A stretch of DNA of 18,244 nucleotides from a bacterium (GCA_018402095.1 JAGYJO010000007.1:1-18244), one strand, 5' to 3'; counted from the stretch's first letter, positions 7,594 through 15,488 are shown. The notes: generated from the sequence alone by a model not told the origin. Numbers and translations: made by a program.

Positions 7594-8250
7594 ATGAAAG
7601 CATTGGTACTCTTATCCGGCGGCCAGGACAGCGCCACATGTTTGGCACTGGCCATTGCAGAGTTTGGCGCCGCCAACGTCATGACCGTTTCTTTCGATTA
7701 CGGACAACGCCACCGCATCGAGCTCGAAAAAGCGAGTTTGTTGGCCGCAACCGCAGGGGTGTCTTACAAAGAAGTCCCACTACCCTTCATTGCAGGATTG
7801 TCCCAAAATGCGCTCACGGACAATTCAATGACCATTGATGCCATCGGTCCAGAGAGCATGCCCAACACCTTTGTGCCGGGTAGAAATCTCTTTTTTCTCA
7901 GCGTGGCCGCCGTCATCGCAAAACAACATGGCATTCGGATTCTGTATACAGGGGTTTGTCAGACCGACTATTCTGGCTATCCCGACTGTCGAGACACCTT
8001 TGTACGATCACTAAATGTGACACTCAACCTCGCCATGGAGGACCACTTTGAAATCCGCACCCCACTCATGTGGATGACCAAAGCCGAGACAGTACAGCTC
8101 ATGGCCGACATGGGACGCCTCGAATGGTACGCACATACATACACATGTTACGAAGGCGTGGTCCCGCCATGCGGGGTATGTCCCTCATGTTTGCTACGTG
8201 CTAGGGGATTTGCGGAGGCGGGAGTTTTGGATCCGCAGTTTGGGTTTTAG
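7594..8250 (+). CDS. queC: 7-cyano-7-deazaguanine synthase
   Basis: QueC converts 7-carboxy-7-deazaguanine to preQ0 using ATP and ammonia; QueF then acts on the product. The 218-residue protein has the PP-loop SGGQDS at 8-13, FDYGQRH at 34-40, PGRN at 94-97, TGVCQTDYSGYPDCR at 118-132, and a zinc site formed by Cys184, Cys192, Cys195 and Cys198 (CYEGVVPPCGVCPSC). All key residues are present. The ATG follows the smpB TAA directly (TAAATG), so translation is probably coupled. Its stop lies 3 bp from the stop of the convergent NTPase-nuclease gene, with no terminator between. queD, queE and folE must lie elsewhere. Confidence 0.97.
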   Translation: MKALVLLSGGQDSATCLALAIAEFGAANVMTVSFDYGQRHRIELEKASLLAATAGVSYKEVPLPFIAGLSQNALTDNSMTIDAIGPESMPNTFVPGRNLFFLSVAAVIAKQHGIRILYTGVCQTDYSGYPDCRDTFVRSLNVTLNLAMEDHFEIRTPLMWMTKAETVQLMADMGRLEWYAHTYTCYEGVVPPCGVCPSCLLRARGFAEAGVLDPQFGF

Positions 8251-8253
8251 CGG

Positions 8254-11200
8254 TTAGCGCCAGCTCACATCCAGCACCACAACTTTAATCTGTGATTGGT
8301 GCGCGATAGGCACCATCGCTTGCAATCGCGCTTCCAAATCTCCCGGAGACGTGGCTTTTTTGCCGCCATCTTTGGGAGACGGTTGATATTCCCCCCCAAC
8401 CCACAGAACCAAATAAATCCCGTATCCGTCTGATCTTGAGTTCACGTACTGGTTGATCAATTGATCTTGAATGCCCGACCACAAGTAGGGATGCCACTCG
8501 CCTTTGACTTCAATGGGGAGCTCGAATTCAGTTTTGTAGGAAAGGAGAATGTCTGTTCTTTTGTCGCCAACGGCGTCGACTTCCGGATAACACTGCACAC
8601 CTACCGATGCAAAACGCTCTTTTAAACTGCTTAGAATCACATCCCGACAACTGTGTTCCTTCTTAGGTTTATTGTCATCTGTTTCTGTCCAAAATGGTCG
8701 ATACCGATCGCTGTTGCTTTCTCGAATATCGCGGGCGATATCCGCCAAATGGGCCAGCGTCAAAGAGAACAAATCCGCCGCATTGGCCGGTGCTTTGTTT
8801 TGCAAAATCGTTGTCACCTGATCCAAACTCAAACGATCAAACTGCTGTTTGCGAAGTTCTTGCTGTAGCGTGTGCCTGGCAATTTCTAGGGTGCCTTTTA
8901 AGGGTGACATGGTAGGCAAGTCCAATAGGCGGTCTATTTCGTTCAGGCTTTCTACGCTACCGCGTCCAGACAGGATAGAGATCAAGGTATGCACATGATC
9001 TGCCAGGTCGGATCCCAAATTTGAAAACACCATTTCCTGACGATAGTGATCAAATACCGCATGTGGCACGGCGGCCTCGATTAACCTACCTAAAGTATGC
9101 GTGGGCAATGATTTAATAAAGGATGATTCATAGAGCGGTCTACGACCCAAAAAAGCAGAGATCAACTGTACTTTTTTCCAAGAATTTCCGACATATTCCC
9201 ATAGATTTTTCTCATACACATCGGGATCTAGGATCAGCCCCGCTGTCAGCCAATACACCCGCTGCGGCATGTCCAGGCTTTTACGTGCGATTCGTTCGGC
9301 AATCAGGCGCGGCATCTCTGTCTCGAGATGATTAAGCCCCGCTCTGAGCATGTCTGCCAGATCGTCCAGCTGAGCGGCGTTGCTTTTTAAGGGGAATTTT
9401 TGCAGCAATTGGGGGATCGCAATACGGGCTACAGTCCCATAGCTGTCATCACGGAGCAACAACGATAGTGCATAGCCGGGTGTTCGTTTTCCTGTAAAAC
9501 ACCGACTCACGTACGCCACCAAAATATCTGCTACCAAGGTGGTTTTTTGTGAAACAATCGTAAAAACCCACTCGGCTGTGATATTCGGTGCAATGAGCAG
9601 ATAGAAACAAAACAAACTGGTCAGTGTTTCGTTGGGAATCTGGTCGATAAAGGTTCTGTCTGCCTCCCAGTGCAACTGGGCCCCGATCAGTAACGGGAGA
9701 CTTATCTTGTATTCTTGCCCTTTGATGTAGAGATCGAGAATATCCGAAATCGAGGGGATGTCATCACGAGATACACATGCCCGAAAGCCTTCTTGAGCAG
9801 CGTTGTAGATTTCTTTATCATTTTCATAGGCTTTTTTATAGCGATCTCTGGGTGTTTCGCCATGAACGTCGCTATACCGACCTTCCCACACATTTGCCAA
9901 CTGAGACAAAACCCCAATAGGGACCGTGGCTGTTTTAATCTCGGGCATGGCTTTCAAAATATTAAGGCTTCTTTCATAGCGGCGTTGAGCCTGTTCTGAG
10001 TTGTGTTTTTGCTCGCGCAGCTCATTTTCTTTACGCCAGTCTGGAATTTCTTCATACAAATGAGGGTTTAACCATGACTGACGAAGGGGATCTTTTTGGG
10101 CCCACTCCAGAACCATCTCTATTGTGAGTCCGGCATTGCCTTGATTATCGAATAACGTTTTCATTGCTTCTAAGAGATACACACGCGCCAAGAATTCATT
10201 CGACTCTTGGTCGATGCGCTGAAAATGCCATAGCCCGATATCTGCTGGGCGTGAGGCTCGCTGCAGAATATTTCTTAGCGCAGAAAAAGTTTCTTCCATG
10301 TGTGCTGTACTTTGTTTGCATCGTTCGTAGCGAATAGAGGCCAACCCTTTATATCGTTCTGGCCTCTCGCTGAGCCATGTCGTTATTCGTGATTGAAGTG
10401 ACGCCTCTCTTCTAACGCGTCCATACTTGTCGCTACCTAGCATTAACCACGAAAACAAACACGCGTCAGAAATACGATCCCCGTGAACTTCCACGCCTTT
10501 GGTTACCAAATTTGCGATAATCTTAGAGAGCTCTGCATATTCTCCGTGGCTATCAAGAGATAGATCCTCACGCTGACAAAGCTGCTCCAAAGCAAGTTTG
10601 AGATTCGTGTCGTCAATCCGTTCTGGCAATCGGTATTTCCAGAAAATGATATACATCCCCACATAATATTTTTTTTGAGGGACATGCAAATACGATATCA
10701 GGCGATTTCCTGAAAGATGTTTGGGAAACAGATGACACAGCAGCAGACCGGAAATTTCATCATATGTGTCATCGACACGTCCCTCATTCACCGCATCCAA
10801 AAGTGCTATCGCCTCCGAATCAGACACATGCGGTAGCCATACCGCCAGCGCGTCGTGACGACAAACAGCGTCATAATTCCCATCGTCGATGATGCGTTTC
10901 AAAGCCGGGATCATCGCTTCCCCGAGCGGGTTGTTCTCTAGAATAGCCAGCACACACTGAACACAGACTTGCTGCGCGGCATCTCGTTTAGGCGATGTCA
11001 GTATAGACAGAAAATCTGGTACCAACTCGGGATCAAATAAGGCGCTGAAGGCAGCGGTCTTTCGCGTGTCATAGAGTGCATGTCTCAAGACGGTTGTCTG
11101 TGTCTGCGCCAGATTCTCAAGGGCGGACCACAATTGTCGTTTGAGTACCACCGACATCGGCTTCACATCCCCATAAAGAATGACGGTCAAGGGATCTGCT

Positions 11201-12363
11201 TTCAGGAATCGTTCGCTTAACGTCGTGGATTGTGTCGCCAACCACGCGTAAAGCCCTCTCAAGTCGGAAACCGGCTTGCCATCAAAACCCAAGATCAGGT
11301 TGCACAAACGCCCTATCGGTAAGTGATGCGCGTCTACCTGTTTGGCCAGCCATTTTGCAGCTAGAAATTCGGCGATACTGCGGTGACTGGGGACCATCTG
11401 ATCTGCGGTACCAGACGCCGTGAAAATAGGACGCTTTACTACCTCCGCAGCAATCATTAAACCCGTCTTTACTACAGCATCATCAATCCTTAAATCCGGC
11501 GGATTATAATTTTCAAGTCTGGGGAAGGCTCCATTTTCACCGTCCTTGTCCAATGCGATGCCAGCTTTGTTGCCCAGGAGCATGGCTGCGAACAAATATC
11601 CTGCAGTATCAGACAGCAACTTGGGAGAGCTTGCCATGCTGCGCTGTTGTGCTTGGGTGCGATGGGTTCTATTTTCTTCTTCGAGTTGTTTTTCGCAGGC
11701 CAGCGCAAATACAGCGGATCGGGTAGATGGCCATGCGGTGCCTTTGCCCACAGCGGCCACCATCAGTCCCAATGTTTGCGGATTGTAGAGCAGTTCTTGA
11801 ATACGATACTCAGACGCATTGGCTATGAAATCTCTGGGATTTTCTAGTCCAAAGTTTTTCTCCAAAATATCGTGGACATCTCTTTCCGTCAGTGGACAGA
11901 GCTGAAACGTTTGTGTGGCTGTATTGGCCGACACACGTGAGAGTGCGTCAATGTCCAAAGGTCCGTACCAATCCGCCGCCCGACACGCAATACGAAATCG
12001 AGAAATGCCATAGCGTTTTAGTCGTGTCGCAACGCGTGTGAGTACAGACCCTTCTGCCGTATCTGCGCGAACTTCATCCAGCCCATCCAGAAACAGCGTC
12101 TTACCTCGCAAGGCTTCGTCTATATTGTCATGGATAAAGTCACGAATGGTCATGCATTTACCACCACAGTCGAGTGCTTCACTTTCGAATAGCGTGGTTT
12201 TCCCCGCACCAGGCTCTCCCAAAAGAATCCATGCGGGCGTATCGCGCAAATCTGTTATGGCCACGATTTTTTCGTCGTCGGGAGGTGTCGCTTCGCTTTG
12301 TGCGTTTTCTCGTACTTCTCTTAGTTGTCGCGGAATCACCACGTTCAAGGCGGCTTTCGTCAT
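8254..12363 (-). CDS. NACHT-type STAND NTPase with C-terminal PD-(D/E)xK nuclease domain
   Basis: The protein has 1369 residues from the ATG at 12363-12361, chosen because it forms an ATGA overlap with the upstream stop; a TTG at 12372 is the alternative. Walker A GEPGAGKTT is at 49-57 and the NACHT-style Walker B LFLDGLDEV at 90-98, with a downstream RFRIACRAADW block typical of such NTPases. Residues about 380-1200 are a long helical region, probably an alpha-solenoid of the kind STAND proteins use for sensing or oligomerising. The last 130 residues carry a restriction-nuclease-like core: PEVDA, then RTDILLSY with Asp1271, IEVKG with Glu1285 and Lys1287, and a QDQLINQY helix. All catalytic positions look intact. 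Bacterial NACHT proteins are known antiphage factors; in this one activation would be expected to release DNA cleavage, which is inference. It is the second gene of a coupled pair with the DUF4143 ATPase. Confidence 0.9.
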   Translation of the reverse strand: MTKAALNVVIPRQLREVRENAQSEATPPDDEKIVAITDLRDTPAWILLGEPGAGKTTLFESEALDCGGKCMTIRDFIHDNIDEALRGKTLFLDGLDEVRADTAEGSVLTRVATRLKRYGISRFRIACRAADWYGPLDIDALSRVSANTATQTFQLCPLTERDVHDILEKNFGLENPRDFIANASEYRIQELLYNPQTLGLMVAAVGKGTAWPSTRSAVFALACEKQLEEENRTHRTQAQQRSMASSPKLLSDTAGYLFAAMLLGNKAGIALDKDGENGAFPRLENYNPPDLRIDDAVVKTGLMIAAEVVKRPIFTASGTADQMVPSHRSIAEFLAAKWLAKQVDAHHLPIGRLCNLILGFDGKPVSDLRGLYAWLATQSTTLSERFLKADPLTVILYGDVKPMSVVLKRQLWSALENLAQTQTTVLRHALYDTRKTAAFSALFDPELVPDFLSILTSPKRDAAQQVCVQCVLAILENNPLGEAMIPALKRIIDDGNYDAVCRHDALAVWLPHVSDSEAIALLDAVNEGRVDDTYDEISGLLLCHLFPKHLSGNRLISYLHVPQKKYYVGMYIIFWKYRLPERIDDTNLKLALEQLCQREDLSLDSHGEYAELSKIIANLVTKGVEVHGDRISDACLFSWLMLGSDKYGRVRREASLQSRITTWLSERPERYKGLASIRYERCKQSTAHMEETFSALRNILQRASRPADIGLWHFQRIDQESNEFLARVYLLEAMKTLFDNQGNAGLTIEMVLEWAQKDPLRQSWLNPHLYEEIPDWRKENELREQKHNSEQAQRRYERSLNILKAMPEIKTATVPIGVLSQLANVWEGRYSDVHGETPRDRYKKAYENDKEIYNAAQEGFRACVSRDDIPSISDILDLYIKGQEYKISLPLLIGAQLHWEADRTFIDQIPNETLTSLFCFYLLIAPNITAEWVFTIVSQKTTLVADILVAYVSRCFTGKRTPGYALSLLLRDDSYGTVARIAIPQLLQKFPLKSNAAQLDDLADMLRAGLNHLETEMPRLIAERIARKSLDMPQRVYWLTAGLILDPDVYEKNLWEYVGNSWKKVQLISAFLGRRPLYESSFIKSLPTHTLGRLIEAAVPHAVFDHYRQEMVFSNLGSDLADHVHTLISILSGRGSVESLNEIDRLLDLPTMSPLKGTLEIARHTLQQELRKQQFDRLSLDQVTTILQNKAPANAADLFSLTLAHLADIARDIRESNSDRYRPFWTETDDNKPKKEHSCRDVILSSLKERFASVGVQCYPEVDAVGDKRTDILLSYKTEFELPIEVKGEWHPYLWSGIQDQLINQYVNSRSDGYGIYLVLWVGGEYQPSPKDGGKKATSPGDLEARLQAMVPIAHQSQIKVVVLDVSWR

Positions 12364-13601
12364 GCGAACCAAGAATCCACCGGTTGTGACAAAAAGTCAT
12401 GCAGCGCAACACCACCTTCACCCACGATCATGGATTGGGCCTCGGGAAAATGTTGTACGAAGGATGCCAGCCCTTTGGGTGTAGCGAAATCAAGGCCGCT
12501 TTTGACTTCGATTGCAAGGAGTTTTTGGCCTTTTTTGAATACAAAATCAACTTCATGGGGGCTTTCTCTCCAATAATACAACTCACTATCCTCAGGCTTG
12601 GTATTGATCAAATGAGACCCAACGGCACTTTCCACCAAACGCCCCCAATGACTGCGGTCATTCTTGGCCTCGGCAAAGCTATGACTTCCCAAAGCCGACA
12701 TGAGTGCTGTGTTATGTGTATTAAATTTGGGAGGAGATGCCCGTCGTCGATGGTCATGCCCCGCATATTTTTGTAACCCAGTGAGCAACCCGGCGTGAGA
12801 CAATAGGTCTAGATAATGTGACAGTGTCACGGTATTGCCTGCATCTTGTAGATTTCCGATGATTTTTGTCATAGAGAGAATCTGTCCAGAATAGGTACCA
12901 CACCCAAGTTCAAACAAGGCTTTGAGTAAGGCGGGTTTATCCACCCGCGTCATTTGCAAAATATCGTGTTCAATATTTGGCTGAATCAACGCATTTCGTA
13001 GGTAGTACCGCCAACGGGACTCCTCATGAATGAGCCCAGCACTACCAGGGTATCCCCCAAAATAGAGATATTCGTCCAAAGAAAAATCAAATGCGGCCTG
13101 CATTTCTGGATAGGACCAATGCGACATACGAATAGACTCATATCTCCCCGCCAAACTTTCGGTGAGCCCGCGCTGCATCAACCACGGCGAGGAACCGAGC
13201 AATACAATGTGTAGTGGTAACTGTGCTGCACGGTCTGCATCCCAAAGACCTTTGATGATTTCTGACCAACGATCGATTTTTTGAATCTCATCTATGGCCA
13301 AAATATAATAATGACCGTCTGGCATTTCCTTTGCCCGCGCACGTGCCCGCGTCCATTGGGTGATCAGCCATTCGGCTGTTGGTTTTGTGCCAGGAATTGT
13401 TTGCACATCAAAAGTGTCACGCGTCTCTGGAAGCGGCTGATCTGTGGCAACAAAGATAGCGTCGCGGCCCACCAATGCTTGGCGAACCATCGTAGATTTA
13501 CCTATCTGACGAGGACCTGCCACCACGATCATAAACCGAGGAACTTCGGACAATCGTGCCTGAAGGATCTCAATATGGGGACGTTGAAATTTGTTTTGCA
13601 T
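12360..13601 (-). CDS. AAA ATPase with C-terminal DUF4143 domain
   Basis: A 413-residue protein of the AAA_14/DUF4143 type. Walker A GPRQIGKST is at 29-37, Walker B YYILAIDEIQ at 98-107, and a sensor-like LLGSSPWLM at 134-142 is followed by LAGR. The DUF4143 part follows from about residue 200 and includes the ESPHEVDFVF strand and IEVKSG at 364-369, a PD-(D/E)xK-like core that may or may not be active. Substrates of this family are mostly unknown. The ATG is inside a perfect 44-bp palindrome and has no Shine-Dalgarno sequence before it. A later start would remove residues just before Walker A, so this start is preferred. The stop TGA overlaps the next gene's ATG (ATGA), implying translational coupling with the NACHT-nuclease. 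Confidence 0.93.
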   Translation of the reverse strand: MQNKFQRPHIEILQARLSEVPRFMIVVAGPRQIGKSTMVRQALVGRDAIFVATDQPLPETRDTFDVQTIPGTKPTAEWLITQWTRARARAKEMPDGHYYILAIDEIQKIDRWSEIIKGLWDADRAAQLPLHIVLLGSSPWLMQRGLTESLAGRYESIRMSHWSYPEMQAAFDFSLDEYLYFGGYPGSAGLIHEESRWRYYLRNALIQPNIEHDILQMTRVDKPALLKALFELGCGTYSGQILSMTKIIGNLQDAGNTVTLSHYLDLLSHAGLLTGLQKYAGHDHRRRASPPKFNTHNTALMSALGSHSFAEAKNDRSHWGRLVESAVGSHLINTKPEDSELYYWRESPHEVDFVFKKGQKLLAIEVKSGLDFATPKGLASFVQHFPEAQSMIVGEGGVALHDFLSQPVDSWFA

Positions 13602-13636
13602 AATACTGAGTAAATTTACTCAGTATTATGCAAAAC
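13593..13636. promoter_or_regulatory. Perfect 44-bp palindrome over the ATPase start codon, likely operator
   Basis: The left arm 13593-13614 is the exact reverse complement of 13615-13636, with no spacer; the core is TGAGTAAATTTACTCA. Reading toward the ATPase, the promoter-distal arm contains CATAAT (a possible -10) and the proximal arm contains the ATG and the second and third codons. In DNA it suits a dimeric repressor; in RNA it would form a long hairpin hiding the start codon. Because it is symmetric, the plus strand also gains an ATG (13628) opening a 21-codon frame to 13693. Confidence 0.85.
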
Positions 13637-13715
13637 GGCAAATATTTTATTTTACACCCGCAAATTGGGATAAACAAAAACACCCATGTTTAAACTCCAA
13701 AAAAACCGGGCATAG

Positions 13716-13736
13716 CCAAACCCGCTAAGGGGTTGG
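13716..13736. repeat. Small hairpin upstream of the 186-residue gene
   Basis: CCAAACCC and GGGGTTGG flank a GCTAA loop, pairing with one A-G mismatch in an 8-bp stem. No T-run follows. It lies between the palindrome at 13593 and the ribosome site at 13745, and could be part of the leader of the downstream gene. Confidence 0.35.
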
Positions 13737-13758
13737 TCATAATTAGGGGGGGCGAATA

Positions 13759-14319
13759 GTGTCAGCTGATTTTTCACTGCAGAAACCACTGTCGTCATCA
13801 AATCTGCCACGGCCTATCAGCCGTACCTATGTCGATTTTTCGGCAGTGGCCACCAAAACACAGGTAGACATCCCCGCGTCAAAACCACCCACTCATGGCG
13901 AAAGCCCCCTGACGACACCCGCGCAGAAACAGCTCGAAACCACACAAAGAAACGCCCTGCTGAGTATCACACACCGCGAATCTTCACCCAAAACACGGCT
14001 ACAAAACGCGTTGACCCACTACGACAACCACAAAGACAGCGTACCCGCACCCACCTCTCAGAGCTGGCTGGAAAAAATAGCCGCCCAATTGGGGCCACAG
14101 CCAGACCCAAACGTACACAAATTCAACGAACTCCATACGCTTTATGCCACCGCCATTCAGGTCTGTGGGGGGGCGATGCGGCAGCTCATTTCCGAAGACG
14201 ATATGCAACACACCGTGGAAACGGTATGGAAAACAGGCAAAGTAGATGTCAGTACACTGGAACTTTTTGAAACAGCGGTCCTCAGTGTTGTGCACAACAC
14301 CCTAACTCAGGAGAGTTGA
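13759..14319 (+). CDS. Protein of unknown function, disordered N-terminus and helical C-terminus
   Basis: The 186-residue protein starts at GTG 13759, 6 nt after a strong AGGGGGGG ribosome site (13745-13752). The first 60 residues are rich in Ser, Thr and Pro (MSADFSLQKPLSSSNLPRP, then ASKPPTHGESPLTTPAQKQ) with no hydrophobic signal, a composition seen in type III secreted proteins and chaperone-dependent substrates. The rest (about 70-186) looks like an alpha-helical bundle, for example SWLEKIAAQLG and FNELHTLYATAIQVCGGAM. I recognise no family. A near-perfect terminator overlaps the stop codon, so it is a single-gene transcript or the last gene of a unit. Its AAA-, ACC- and GCC-rich codon use resembles the large gene at 3-3404 more than the neighbouring ATPase cassette. 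Confidence 0.75.
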   Translation: MSADFSLQKPLSSSNLPRPISRTYVDFSAVATKTQVDIPASKPPTHGESPLTTPAQKQLETTQRNALLSITHRESSPKTRLQNALTHYDNHKDSVPAPTSQSWLEKIAAQLGPQPDPNVHKFNELHTLYATAIQVCGGAMRQLISEDDMQHTVETVWKTGKVDVSTLELFETAVLSVVHNTLTQES

Positions 14320-14365
14320 AAATCATTTGTGAAGCAAAGCTTCACAAATGATTTTTTTTATTTTT
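14319..14365 (+). terminator. Rho-independent terminator
   Basis: A perfect 17-bp stem (14319-14335 with 14339-14355, AAA loop) is followed by TTTTATTTTT. The stem includes the last base of the stop codon. The opposite strand also has an A/T-bordered stem and may help end trpS transcription. Confidence 0.9.
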
Positions 14366-14384
14366 CAAAGGGCTGCGCCCTTTG
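14366..14384. repeat. Palindromic repeat CAAAGGGC-TGC-GCCCTTTG
   Basis: A perfect 8-bp stem with a 3-nt loop. The AAAGGGC...GCCCTTT core recurs at 15525-15543 inside the MITE-like element. Hairpins of this type are common interspersed repeats in bacterial intergenic regions. Confidence 0.6.
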
Positions 14385-14398
14385 TATCCAGTTTTTCC

Positions 14399-14440
14399 CT
14401 ACTCCCCTCGCCCTCTGGGAGAGGGGCTGGGGGTGAGGGC
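14399..14440. repeat. REP-like GC-rich element downstream of trpS
   Basis: A CCCCTCGCCCTCTGGGAGAG stretch followed by GGGCTGGGGGTGAGGGC. CCCTCT-GGG-AGAGGG (14411-14425) is a perfect hairpin nested between GCCCTC and GAGGGC. This sequence belongs to a widespread class of bacterial interspersed repeats, whose spurious translation reads SPRPLGEGLGVRA. It ends 5 bp from the trpS stop codon. Confidence 0.7.
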
Positions 14441-14445
14441 TCAGC

Positions 14446-15432
14446 TTAAAGATGCAAAGATTTTTTCGCCTTCGCGAGGCTTTCGCCGGCGACCAGAATC
14501 GCGCGCTTGGCACCGTCTTTCGCAATATCTTTCAGCGTGTCTGTCGACGACCAGGTCAAACGACGTTCATCAATAGGCGCCAAGTGCGCATTCAATGCCG
14601 CAGCACAATCCCGCTTGCAGGCCACGCAGCCAATTTCAGCACCCCGACAGGCGGCGGCTATCTCAGATACACGATCTGCTGTATTGAAAATACGGTGATA
14701 GGCGAATACAGGACAAACTTCAGGGGTTCCCGGATCTGTTTTGCGGATACGATTGGGGTCGGTAACCATGCTCATGACAGTGGCGCTACGTTGCTCTGGG
14801 GTGTCACTCATCGGAATGGTGTTCCCATAGCTTTTTGACATTTTGCGGCCATCTGTACCAAGCAAGACATCATGAGAGGTGAGCAGCGCCTCCGGTTCTT
14901 TGAAGACAGGTTTTTGTACCAGATGATTAAACCGACGAATGACTTCACGGGTCAGCTCCATATGGGGCAATTGGTCACGACCGACGGGCACCACATCCGC
15001 CTGATAGAGGGCGATATCTGCCGCTTGTAGTAATGGGTACCCCAAAAATCCGTACGTATTCAAATCGTGGTCTTGCATAGCCGTGATTTTGTCTTTGTAG
15101 GTCGGGACACGCTCTAGCCAAGGCAACGGCGTCATCATCGAGAAAAGCAGGTGCAGCTCGGCGTGCATCGAGACATCGGATTGAAAAAACACACAGGCTT
15201 TTTTGGGGTCCACACCACAGGCGAGAATGTCTTGCAACAAAGACTGTTTGGTTTCACGCAAGCCTTCGGGACTCATGTATTTGGTGGTCAATGCGTGGAG
15301 GTCGGCGATAAAGAGAAAAGTGTTGTAATCATTTTGGTAGGTTACCCAACTTTGGACCGCGCCAAAGTAGTTCCCGAGATGCATGCGCCCCGTGGGCTGG
15401 ATTCCGCTAAGCAGTGTTTTGGTAGTATTCAT
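14446..15432 (-). CDS. trpS: Tryptophanyl-tRNA synthetase
   Basis: A class I synthetase that charges tRNA-Trp, with the usual length of 328 residues. The HIGH-type motif is MHLGNY at 17-22 and KMSKS is at 197-201. Other family blocks are PTYKDK (110-115), GYPLLQAADI (131-140), PVGRDQLPHMELTR (149-162) and the C-terminal anticodon-binding helices. Cys240, Cys262, Cys269 and Cys272 give the spacing C-x21-C-x6-C-x2-C, very close to the C-x22-C-x6-C-x2-C [4Fe-4S] motif of Thermotoga TrpRS. A TATAAT box lies only 7 nt before the ATG and there is no ribosome site, which suggests a leaderless mRNA. Repeat elements border both ends of the gene. Confidence 0.97.
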   Translation of the reverse strand: MNTTKTLLSGIQPTGRMHLGNYFGAVQSWVTYQNDYNTFLFIADLHALTTKYMSPEGLRETKQSLLQDILACGVDPKKACVFFQSDVSMHAELHLLFSMMTPLPWLERVPTYKDKITAMQDHDLNTYGFLGYPLLQAADIALYQADVVPVGRDQLPHMELTREVIRRFNHLVQKPVFKEPEALLTSHDVLLGTDGRKMSKSYGNTIPMSDTPEQRSATVMSMVTDPNRIRKTDPGTPEVCPVFAYHRIFNTADRVSEIAAACRGAEIGCVACKRDCAAALNAHLAPIDERRLTWSSTDTLKDIAKDGAKRAILVAGESLAKAKKSLHL

Positions 15433-15439
15433 GACGCCG

Positions 15440-15467
15440 ATTATACCGGTTACAGACGTTGTCGCAA
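15440..15467 (-). promoter_or_regulatory. trpS promoter
   Basis: On the minus strand, TTGCGA (15467-15462, 4/6) and a consensus TATAAT (15445-15440) are 16 bp apart. Transcription should start at or within a base or two of the trpS ATG. No T-box or trp attenuator fits between promoter and gene. Confidence 0.7.
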
Positions 15468-15488
15468 ACGGCTCTGTTGCAAAAAGCT

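Noticed and set aside
12361..12372. TTG start at 12372 for the NACHT-nuclease
   Set aside because: The ATG three codons later forms the usual ATGA overlap with the preceding stop codon and is the better start.
8254..13601. Restriction-modification system
   Set aside because: There are nuclease-like motifs but no methyltransferase motifs (for example NPPY or PCQ) in either protein or nearby.
14382..14576. Plus-strand open frame containing SPRPLGEGLGVRA
   Set aside because: This peptide is the well-known spurious translation of a REP-like repeat; the rest is antisense to trpS.
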